Shown here: positions 15,423 to 21,678 of the stretch, one piece after another
How positions within the stretch are numbered: position 1 is the stretch's first letter
Layout of the letters: each line of letters begins with the position of its first letter
Origin: an uncultured Campylobacter sp.
GTDB taxonomy: Bacteria > Campylobacterota > Campylobacteria > Campylobacterales > Campylobacteraceae
Assembly (NCBI RefSeq): GCF_937973075.1
Contig: NZ_CALBWL010000020.1
Span: 1-21,678 of the forward strand
Reading direction: 5' to 3'
Length of the DNA: 21,678 nt
Translations under genes and position numbers: made by a program
Notes under the pieces: generated by a model
What the model saw: the letters and a program-made list of their open reading frames with translations, nothing else
Database searches by the model: none
What the model was told of the DNA's origin: nothing

Positions 15423-15860
15423 CTAGGACTTGGACGGATAAATCTGCTTTAGGACCTCGGCTACGACGATCATAAAAAGAACGATAAATATTAATGCGCT
15501 AAGCAATGAGGAATAAAACGTGGCAAGATGCAAATCTGAAACAATCAGCGCCACAATCATCATCCCTAAAAATGGCGATAGTATCCAAACCGCTGCTGTA
15601 GGCAAAAATAAATTTACGAAAAAATCCGTGAGCTTACCAAAATCCTTTAGCTTTGCGGCAAGCACCGCACAAACTCCGCAGAAAAATATCCACAAAAATA
15701 GGAAATATACGCACTTCTGCTGTAGCCATTCTAAGGGATCGTCAAACCGGACGCTAGATGTGTCAAAAATCTGCCCTATAAAAAAACCCATTAAACTTGA
15801 AATGCACATCAAGCAAAAACTCATCGAAAATGCACAGGCTATAATTTTTAAAATAATCAT
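15423..15860 (-). CDS. Four-helix membrane protein of unknown function
   Basis: A 145-residue, very hydrophobic protein with about four membrane segments (roughly residues 3-30, 51-69, 80-108 and 112-136). A short loop (DTSSVRFDDPLEWLQQ) follows the first, and KDFGK lies between the second and third. I do not recognise a family. AGGA lies before the ATG (TTTAGGAACTCTG). It begins 22 bases after dus ends, so the two are probably co-transcribed. Base use is more AT-rich than its neighbours, partly because of its hydrophobic composition. Confidence 0.75.
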   Translation of the reverse strand: MIILKIIACAFSMSFCLMCISSLMGFFIGQIFDTSSVRFDDPLEWLQQKCVYFLFLWIFFCGVCAVLAAKLKDFGKLTDFFVNLFLPTAAVWILSPFLGMMIVALIVSDLHLATFYSSLLSALIFIVLFMIVVAEVLKQIYPSKS

Positions 15861-15882
15861 CAGAGTTCCTAAAATTCTAAAT

Positions 15883-16809
15883 TTAGCTAAAAAATTCCTC
15901 GATCAGCCGCGCCATCTCGCTCTCGGCGGCGACGTGGTTGATCTGCTCGCGAAAGCTTGCAGCATTTTCGCGCCCCTTAGAGTATTCGTGCAGATGCTTG
16001 CGAAATATCGCTACGCCGCGCACGCCGTAATGGCTTAGCATTTGGGAGAAATGATAAAGCACGACCTCTTTTTTTAGCGCGTCGCTTGCCTGCTCGCCCG
16101 TTTTGATCTCGCGAAAGATCCACGGCCTGCCGATTACCGCGCGACCGATCATCAGCGCATCCGCGCCGCTAAGATCTCGCACCGCTAGCGCATTGGCGGA
16201 GTTTATGTCGCCGTTTGCGATCACGGGGATTTGCAGCGCGCGTTTAGCTCTTGCAATCGCGCCGTAATCCACCGCCGCGCTGTATCCGCCCGCTCTGGTG
16301 CGGCCGTGAATCGCGATAAAATCGGCTCCTGCGCTTTGTACGGCGCGCGCGATATTTTCGATATCCACGGCGCCGAAGCCCAGCCGCACCTTCGCGCTCG
16401 TAAATTTTTTGTTCGAATACTTTTTGATAGTCTCAACCAGGCGCGATAGACGAGGTAGATCAAGCAGCAGCGCCGAGCCGGCACCCTGCTTTACGACTTT
16501 GGGGACGGGGCAGCCGCAATTTAGATCGATGCCGTCGATGCCGTCAAATTTATTGATGAGCAAAACCGCCTTTTTGATAATTTCCGCATCGCTGCCTGCG
16601 ATCTGCACGAAAAATGGGGTTTCGGCGGCGTTTTTTTCGAGCATCTTTAGCGTCTTTTCGCCCTCGAAAACAAGGGCGTTTGCGCTTATCATCTCGCTTA
16701 CGGTCGCGTCGCAGCCGAATTTTTTCACTACGCCCCGCAGCGGCGGATCCGAAAAGCCCGCCAAAGGCGCCAAAAATAGAGGGTTCCTTTTAAAAAAATC
16801 TTCCGTCAT
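15883..16809 (-). CDS. dus: tRNA-dihydrouridine synthase (Dus family)
   Basis: Dus enzymes reduce uridine to dihydrouridine in the tRNA D-loop region using FMN and NADPH. The 308-residue protein has the FMN barrel opening LAPLAGFSD (12-21), the catalytic motif DLNCGCPVPKV with Cys100 as proton donor, KVRLGF, IHGRTRAGGYS, IANGDI and ALMIGRAVIGRPWIF, followed by a C-terminal helical tRNA-binding domain. The motif set is closest to DusB. The ATG at 16809 has only a weak ribosome binding site. A five-codon frame upstream ends in a TGA overlapping this ATG, probably by chance. Confidence 0.93.
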   Translation of the reverse strand: MTEDFFKRNPLFLAPLAGFSDPPLRGVVKKFGCDATVSEMISANALVFEGEKTLKMLEKNAAETPFFVQIAGSDAEIIKKAVLLINKFDGIDGIDLNCGCPVPKVVKQGAGSALLLDLPRLSRLVETIKKYSNKKFTSAKVRLGFGAVDIENIARAVQSAGADFIAIHGRTRAGGYSAAVDYGAIARAKRALQIPVIANGDINSANALAVRDLSGADALMIGRAVIGRPWIFREIKTGEQASDALKKEVVLYHFSQMLSHYGVRGVAIFRKHLHEYSKGRENAASFREQINHVAAESEMARLIEEFFS

Positions 16810-17345
16810 TTTAAATTTCTCATTTTGATTTCGTCTGGATTTAAACCTTTAAATTTAACGCCGCAACGCTTGCAGCAGGTTTTGCCACGAGCTTTAAATT
16901 TTAAATTTCATGGGCTACGTATTCGCATTTAGGCGCGAATTTTATTTTTAAGCCCAGCTAATTTGCATGGTGGCAAAACGACAGCAAGAATGATCGCCAC
17001 CAATTTTATTTGCGCGGCGAGCCCAGCAAGCAGCTTGCAAAACGCCGCGCGGATTTTAAAATTTCAGCACTTTATTCGGCTAGCAAGTCTTGCGCTTTAC
17101 GTTTAAATTTTAAATTTCATCGCGTAAATGCAAAATCCGTTTACGCGCACACTACGCAAACAAATCTTTTAAATTTTACCGCTTGCGCGCATTGATCTTT
17201 CGATAAATTTTAAAATTTCAAATTTGCGCGAGTTAAAATTTTATCTGCACTTTAAATTTTATCGCGCAGGCTGTGTTTGATAGCCGCAAAGAGCGTAAAA
17301 GCAGCCTCTCTTACCCGCATAAAACTAACTCGTAAAATTACCGAG
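16810..17345. other. Intergenic region upstream of dus, rich in AAATTT boxes
   Basis: No gene supported; the 61-residue frame at 17010-17195 has no ribosome binding site or family pattern. The stretch holds many AAATTT and TTTAAATTT boxes, a hairpin at 17121-17147 (CGCGTAAA stem, 11-base loop, no U run), and must contain the dus promoter and the end of the accD operon. I cannot place either with confidence. Confidence 0.55.
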
Positions 17346-18347
17346 CTAAAATAACAGCGACGCAGGAACGTTTTTGCCGTTGTCACGCAAAAATAGCAGA
17401 ATTTTAAACTTCTCAAACTCGTCGCCGTCGGCAAGGCTTAGCTGCTCTCTAAACTCGTCGATCATGCCAAGCTCATATAGAGCGTACAGATATGCCTCGG
17501 TCGCTTCTTGATTCTCGTTTTTGAGCCGCTCGAAAAAGGCTTTGTATTGCTCTGGAGCGAGATGATTTTTTAGCTTTCTGGCAAAGCCGATAAAATCCTG
17601 CTCGTTAAATTTTTCATTATTTACGAGATCGAAAAGCTCCTCGCTACTGATCTCAAAGCTCGCGTCATTCACCGCGCGATCCACTAAAATATTTACCTCG
17701 GCTATATCTTGAGGAATTTTATAGGCTTTGATCTTATCGTAGCTTCCTTTGGCAAGCGCTACGGCATAGGCTTTTTTAGTGATATTTTCGCTATAAACGC
17801 CTTTAGTTTTTAAAATTTCATACGCATACGCAGGCTCGGCGTCGAGGCGATTGAGCTCGTTTTGCAAAAATAGTCCGTTATCTTTAGGAAGTTTATATTT
17901 TCGCAGATCCGCCACTTCGCCGTTTTTAACCTTCTCGATAACGCCTATGACCTCTTTTAGATCCTCATTTTTGACATCTATGCCGGTGCTATCGTACCAC
18001 GGAGATAAAATTTTAGTAAGCTCGCTTGGGTCTTTAAAATACTCGGTTTTAAAGTCTTTATTAGTATCAAGACCCAGCAAAACCTCTTTACTCATCGCAT
18101 CGTATGCGCTTAGATCCTTTGCGATCGCCCTTTTTGTGCGGTAAAACGCGAAGCTATGAAAAACGATATGAAAAATCGCTAAAATCATATATAAAATTAA
18201 CGGCAGTACGATCCACACTGCAACAGGAAGCGTAAGCGTAAAACCGAAAAGCTCCAGCGTATAGCTACTGCTTTGCTGCGTAAAGACCAAAATCGCGACG
18301 ATTGCGATATAGACGATCGAATATAAAAAGAATTGCTTGGTTTTCAT
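17346..18347 (-). CDS. Membrane protein: LapA-like N-terminus with a helical C-terminal domain
   Basis: A 333-residue protein with two N-terminal membrane segments (about 8-23 and 38-63) and a cytoplasmic domain of about 265 residues made almost wholly of amphipathic helices, TPR-like in feel. The start (AILVFTQQSSSYTLELF followed by GFTLTLPVAVWIVLPLIL) matches the layout of the LapA domain (DUF1049): hydrophobic helix, Q-N-S-like turn, short beta stretch, hydrophobic helix. In E. coli, LapA partners with the TPR protein LapB, which controls LpxC turnover. A LapA-LapB-like fusion is an inference from shape. It begins two bases after dksA stops and is the last gene of the accD operon. Confidence 0.7.
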   Translation of the reverse strand: MKTKQFFLYSIVYIAIVAILVFTQQSSSYTLELFGFTLTLPVAVWIVLPLILYMILAIFHIVFHSFAFYRTKRAIAKDLSAYDAMSKEVLLGLDTNKDFKTEYFKDPSELTKILSPWYDSTGIDVKNEDLKEVIGVIEKVKNGEVADLRKYKLPKDNGLFLQNELNRLDAEPAYAYEILKTKGVYSENITKKAYAVALAKGSYDKIKAYKIPQDIAEVNILVDRAVNDASFEISSEELFDLVNNEKFNEQDFIGFARKLKNHLAPEQYKAFFERLKNENQEATEAYLYALYELGMIDEFREQLSLADGDEFEKFKILLFLRDNGKNVPASLLF

Positions 18348-18349
18348 AG

Positions 18350-18706
18350 CTAACTCCTATTTTGCTTTTCCGCCTGTTCCTTACATGAAATGCACAATCT
18401 CGCCTCCGGATTTACCTTAAGACGCTCTAAGCTTATCTGCTCACCGCAGCTTTCGCAAAGCCCATAAGTGCCGTTTTCGATGCGTTTAAGCGCGCTTTCG
18501 ATCTCTAAAAACGCCTTTTGTTGATTAACATTTAGCGAGTATTCGATGCTTAAATCCGTATTCATGCTCGCTACGTCAAAATCATCCGCAGCTTTATTTT
18601 CGCGCAATTCCGAAATTTCATTAACCGAGCTATTAATATTGGCGATGAGTTGCTCCTTTTTTTCTTCTAAAATTTTCTTGTAAAATTTCAACTCGTTTTT
18701 CTTCAT
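18350..18706 (-). CDS. dksA: DksA/TraR-family zinc-finger regulator
   Basis: DksA binds the secondary channel of RNA polymerase and, with ppGpp, retunes transcription at rRNA and stress promoters. The 118-residue protein has a long N-terminal coiled coil (about 1-75) with the tip motif DxxDxA (Asp41, Asp44, Ala46), and a C4 zinc finger (Cys84, Cys87, Cys105, Cys108). It is shorter than E. coli DksA (151), which I believe is usual in Campylobacter. GGGAAG precedes the ATG. It lies 9 bases after rlmH and 2 before the LapA-like gene. Confidence 0.92.
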   Translation of the reverse strand: MKKNELKFYKKILEEKKEQLIANINSSVNEISELRENKAADDFDVASMNTDLSIEYSLNVNQQKAFLEIESALKRIENGTYGLCESCGEQISLERLKVNPEARLCISCKEQAEKQNRS

Positions 18707-18715
18707 TACTTCCCT

Positions 18716-19168
18716 TTATTTGTGATATGGATGGTTTGCGTTAATGCACAGAGCGCGAAAAATTTGCTCAAAAAGCAAAAGTTTAGCGATTTTGTGCGCT
18801 AACGTAAGCCTGCTAAGACTGATTATTTTATCGGCTTTTGCCTTAAAATTTTCACTAAGCCCATAAGCGCCGCCGATGAAAAACGACACGGCGCTTTTAT
18901 CCTTTAGCATACTCGCAAATTCCATGCTATCTAGCTCCTGTCCGCGCTCATCCAAAGCTACAACGTATCCGCTAAGGCGCGGCAGATAAGCTTCATCATA
19001 CGCCTTAAGCGCTAGCTCAGCAGATGTGCTTTGTGCGCGAGCGATATTAGCGTTAAAAAATATATCATCTCGCACCGCCGCAAATTTAGCCGCCATTTTT
19101 TTATAGGCGCTTATCTCGCTAGCAAACTCGTCCGCGCCCTTTTGGATGGAATTTACCGTTATTTGCAC
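18716..19168 (-). CDS. rlmH: 23S rRNA pseudouridine-1915 N3-methyltransferase RlmH
   Basis: RlmH methylates pseudouridine 1915 in helix 69 of 23S rRNA. It is a 150-residue SPOUT-fold enzyme whose C-terminal knot carries SFFIGGAYGLS (95-105, the SAM site) and ends in the diagnostic HPYHK. The start is a GTG at 19168 whose G is the last base of the accD stop codon (TAGTG), so translation is coupled to accD. The N-terminus MQITVNSIQK fits the family. Confidence 0.96.
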   Translation of the reverse strand: MQITVNSIQKGADEFASEISAYKKMAAKFAAVRDDIFFNANIARAQSTSAELALKAYDEAYLPRLSGYVVALDERGQELDSMEFASMLKDKSAVSFFIGGAYGLSENFKAKADKIISLSRLTLAHKIAKLLLFEQIFRALCINANHPYHK

Positions 19169-20067
19169 TACTCTTCGCTTCCCTCTTCGTGTAGCGATTT
19201 GTCGCTCATGTCGTCAATCTGCACGGCGTTTTTGCTCAGCACGTTGATTATATCGCTTAGATACTGCCTCATCTCGGCTCTAGGCACGATCGCATCAATT
19301 AATCCATGCTCGAGCAGAAATTCCGATCTTTGAAAGCCCTCCGGCAGATCCGCGCCTATGGTTTGCTTGATAACGCGCTGCCCGGCAAAGCCGATAAGAG
19401 CGCCGGGCTCTGCAATGATGATATCTCCAAGCCACGCAAAGGACGCGCTCACGCCGCCCATCGTAGGATCAGTAAGAACGGAGATGAAAGGAATTTTATG
19501 CTCGGATAAAATTTTAAGCGCGGCGGAGGTTTTGCTCATTTGCATCAGCGAAAAGGTGCTTTCTTGCATCCTTGCGCCACCGCTTGCGCTTACGATGATT
19601 AGCGGCTCGTTTTTATCGAGACTGCGCTTTACGGCACGCACGATCTTTTCGCCCTCTACAGAGCCCAGGCTTCCGCCCATGAAGTTAAAATCAAACACCA
19701 CGAGCTGAATTTTTTGGCGACTTATCGCACCCTCGCCCGCGATCACCGCGCTAAACCTACCTGTTTTTTCCTTGCTCTCGGAAATGCGCTTTTTGTAGGA
19801 TTTTTTATCTACGAATTTTAGAGGATCGACGGGTTGTAAATTTTGATCGTACTCCACAAAAGAGCCTTCATCGCAGATCAGATCGATGCGAGCCTGCGCG
19901 TCAAAACGAAGGTGATAGTTACACTTGGGGCAAACGCTATGATTTTGCTCGACCTCTTTGCTATACATCAGTGCGCCACATCCCGGGCACTTGATCCAAT
20001 GCGTAGGAGCTTCGCTCGGCGCAGGTTGCGTCCTGCGTATTTTTGAAAATAGATCTCCAAAATTCAT
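19168..20067 (-). CDS. accD: Acetyl-CoA carboxylase carboxyltransferase subunit beta
   Basis: AccD, with AccA, transfers CO2 from carboxybiotin to acetyl-CoA to give malonyl-CoA, the first step of fatty acid synthesis. The 299-residue protein has the N-terminal C4 zinc ribbon (Cys27, Cys30, Cys46, Cys49) and the crotonase-type core: FNFMGGSLGSVEGEKI, SASGGARMQES, DPTMGGVSASFA, and the oxyanion/CoA region GFAGQRVIKQT. AAAGGAAA precedes the ATG and a TATAAT lies about 37 bases upstream, marking it as the first gene of the accD-rlmH-dksA-lapA-like operon. Coupling a lipid gene to dksA may link membrane synthesis with growth control. Confidence 0.97.
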   Translation of the reverse strand: MNFGDLFSKIRRTQPAPSEAPTHWIKCPGCGALMYSKEVEQNHSVCPKCNYHLRFDAQARIDLICDEGSFVEYDQNLQPVDPLKFVDKKSYKKRISESKEKTGRFSAVIAGEGAISRQKIQLVVFDFNFMGGSLGSVEGEKIVRAVKRSLDKNEPLIIVSASGGARMQESTFSLMQMSKTSAALKILSEHKIPFISVLTDPTMGGVSASFAWLGDIIIAEPGALIGFAGQRVIKQTIGADLPEGFQRSEFLLEHGLIDAIVPRAEMRQYLSDIINVLSKNAVQIDDMSDKSLHEEGSEE

Positions 20068-20103
20068 ATGATTTCCTTTAAATTCTATGAAATGAAACTT
20101 CTG

Positions 20104-20109
20104 ATTATA
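20104..20109 (-). promoter_or_regulatory. -10 box of the accD operon
   Basis: On the minus strand these bases read TATAAT (context GGTTATAATCAG), predicting a leader of about 30 bases before accD. On the plus strand, TATAAC at 20106-20111 could serve recO with a leader of about 43 bases; a second plus-strand candidate, TAAAAT at 20149-20154, would make recO nearly leaderless. Confidence 0.6.
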
Positions 20110-20160
20110 ACCTAAAATTCTTTATTTAAATTTATATGTGAATTTCGCTAAAATAGGAAA

Positions 20161-20775
20161 ATGCAAGGATTTATATTAAAAACGACCAAAGTTAGGGATG
20201 AGGACTGCATCGTAGATGTGCTAAGCGAAAGCGCGCTCGTGCGTGCATACCGCTTTTACGGCGCGCGCCATTCAAACATCATCCAGGGCTATAAAATCGA
20301 CTTCGAGCTCTCGCAAAATCAAAACTTCCTGCCGCGCCTTAGCGGCGTGATGCATCTGGGATACGCGTGGCTCGGAAACCGCGAGAAGCTGCTATTTTGG
20401 CAGCAATTTATGCGGCTTTTACACGCGCATCTAAAAGATGCCGAACATCTGGATAAATTTTATTACGAACTGCTAAACCACGCTGCTATGCGCTTCGGTA
20501 AACAAAATCCGCGTCGCATAATCGTAGAAAGCTACGCTGAAATTTTAAAATTTGAGGGGCGGTTGCACGACGAGCCGTATTGTTTTTTATGCGACGAAGA
20601 AATTTCGGAAAATATCGCGCTATGCCGCGGCTTTTTACCTGCGCACGAGCATTGTGCACAAAGAGCGGGCTTTGCGCAGGATGAAATTTTAGAATTTTTA
20701 CGAAGCAAAAAGACACTAAATTTAAACGATGAAACAGTAGGATATCTTTACGACATTGTAGCAGAGGGATTTTAA
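20161..20775 (+). CDS. recO: DNA repair protein RecO
   Basis: RecO loads RecA on single-stranded DNA in the RecFOR pathway. The 204-residue protein has an N-terminal OB-like part (MQGFILKTTKVRDEDCIVDVLSES, with the opening G-x-I/V-L-x-T-x-x-x-x-E/D-D usual for RecO) and a helical C-terminal part containing a probable zinc site: CX2C at Cys141/Cys144 and later Cys155 and Cys165. It is shorter than E. coli RecO (242) but fits the short Campylobacter type. AGGA overlaps closely with the ATG. It is divergent from accD and convergent with the membrane gene to the right. Confidence 0.85.
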   Translation: MQGFILKTTKVRDEDCIVDVLSESALVRAYRFYGARHSNIIQGYKIDFELSQNQNFLPRLSGVMHLGYAWLGNREKLLFWQQFMRLLHAHLKDAEHLDKFYYELLNHAAMRFGKQNPRRIIVESYAEILKFEGRLHDEPYCFLCDEEISENIALCRGFLPAHEHCAQRAGFAQDEILEFLRSKKTLNLNDETVGYLYDIVAEGF

Positions 20776-20830
20776 TCTCAAAAAAAAGCAAACTAGTACG
20801 AAATTTTAAAATACATAATCTAATCAAATT

Positions 20831-21678
20831 TTAAAATTTAAATTTTCTAAATTCTATCTTTTCGTTGAAGATCGACATCGTGCGCTGAAGATTGCTTATG
20901 TCTTTTTGCATCATCTGCATGAAATAATCTCTCAGCTGCAGATACTCGTCCTCAGTCGCCATCAAAATATTTAGTATCTCGACCTCGGCGTTTTCCTTAT
21001 AAAGCACGAGCTGATCGTGAAGACCGAAAAAGCCGAGACTGCCGTTGCGTAGGTGCATAAGAGGCTTTGCTCCGAAAATCCCCGACGCGGCTAAAACAAA
21101 AAGACACAATATATTAGTTACATTTTCGCTGATTGTCGTATCGTATGCGTTGGCGGCAAAAATTAATAAAATCCAAAGAAGTAGCGCTATTTTTATAAAC
21201 CAATTTATCCTTTGCCGCATACTGCGTCTGCAATCAAGGCTAATTATCATCGCGCCTATGCTATTTAATTCAAAAATTTTATGGATTTTGTTTTTATAAT
21301 AATACAGAATTTTATCGTTTTTAAACTCAAAATACATACCGTCTTTATCCCTAATTACGGTCAATAATGAAATCAATATAAGCGGGAGCATACGAAAGGT
21401 CTTAGAACTAACAGGATTTACTATGGTAGCAAAAGTCAAAAATATAATAAAACCTATCAGTAGCGCCGGAAATTGATAAATCATAAATTCGTAATAAGTA
21501 TGATCTTTTATGATTATCGGATCTTTATCATAATCCCTCGCTTTAGAATTCTGCGGTAAGGCGCCGCTATCATCCGAGATAGAATTTTGCGGCTCTGCGC
21601 TGTTTTCACAGACAGAATTCTGATCTGCTTCGGTTTCTAAATTTAAAGCGCCAGGAGCGAAATTCGGGGTTTCAAAAT
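20831..21678 (-). CDS. Membrane protein of unknown function, N-terminus cut by window edge
   Basis: The frame is open from the stop at 20831 to the right edge (281 visible residues), so the start lies outside; the first in-window ATG, at 21484, is probably internal because the frame continues upstream as DPIIIKDHTYYEF. The visible order is a polar Ser/Asn/Glu-rich segment of about 45 residues with three QNS repeats, two hydrophobic helices (about residues 68-86 and 95-108), a short soluble stretch, two more helices (about 158-175 and 184-203), then a charged C-terminal region ending EKIEFRKFKF. I do not recognise a family. It is convergent with recO, 55 bases apart. Confidence 0.75.
   Translation of the reverse strand, partial: FETPNFAPGALNLETEADQNSVCENSAEPQNSISDDSGALPQNSKARDYDKDPIIIKDHTYYEFMIYQFPALLIGFIIFLTFATIVNPVSSKTFRMLPLILISLLTVIRDKDGMYFEFKNDKILYYYKNKIHKIFELNSIGAMIISLDCRRSMRQRINWFIKIALLLWILLIFAANAYDTTISENVTNILCLFVLAASGIFGAKPLMHLRNGSLGFFGLHDQLVLYKENAEVEILNILMATEDEYLQLRDYFMQMMQKDISNLQRTMSIFNEKIEFRKFKF

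Noticed and set aside
16809..16830. Five-codon upstream frame whose TGA overlaps the dus ATG
   Set aside because: Too short and without a ribosome binding site of its own; AT-rich leader makes this likely by chance.
1..21678. CRISPR arrays, insertion sequences, tRNA, rRNA, tmRNA, RNase P RNA
   Set aside because: Looked for regular spaced repeats, transposase-like frames with terminal inverted repeats, and conserved RNA cores on both strands; none seen.

Overview
The window looks like a chromosome segment of a Campylobacter with unusually high G+C (about 45% by eye), in the manner of oral species such as C. gracilis. This rests on protein character: LpxC, RlmH, DksA and AccD are strongly epsilonproteobacterial. 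It also rests on the local gene set (dus, a LapA-like membrane gene, dksA, rlmH, accD, bamA, tyrA, an M23 peptidase, lpxC, tsaB, thrB, ylxR, infB, rbfA, rimP), which as I remember it also clusters in C. jejuni. The species is an inference. I see no prophage, insertion sequence, CRISPR array, tRNA or rRNA.

Layout. 1-416 (minus) is the start of ribD, cut by the left edge. 417-945 is a divergent promoter region ending in a G9 tract set against the -10 box of a small membrane-protein gene (946-1200, plus). 1201-2437 is a long convergent intergenic region full of AAATTT-type hexamers, with a perfect 36-bp palindrome in the middle. 2438-10740 is a minus-strand train, in transcription order: M23 peptidase, lpxC, tsaB, thrB, ylxR, infB, then a 917-bp gap, then rbfA and rimP. 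bamA (11303-13558, minus) and tyrA (13640-14470, plus) diverge from one short promoter region. Next on the minus strand come a PPP-type phosphatase, a four-helix membrane protein and dus. After another AT-motif-rich gap comes a compact minus operon transcribed accD, rlmH, dksA, lapA-like gene. recO (plus) diverges from accD. A membrane protein cut by the right edge (minus) ends the window.

Function. The window is housekeeping DNA. It covers translation initiation and 30S maturation (IF-2, RbfA, RimP, YlxR), rRNA and tRNA modification (RlmH, Dus, TsaB), the outer envelope (LpxC for lipid A, BamA for outer-membrane proteins, an M23 peptidoglycan hydrolase, a LapA-like protein), fatty acid initiation (AccD), amino acid synthesis (ThrB, TyrA), stringent-type control (DksA) and repair (RecO).

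The unusual material is mostly regulatory or intergenic: the G9 tract inside a promoter, a probable AUU start codon for tsaB, extreme density of RAATTY hexamers and AAATTTTAAAATTT-core palindromes between genes, and a large non-coding gap splitting infB from rbfA.
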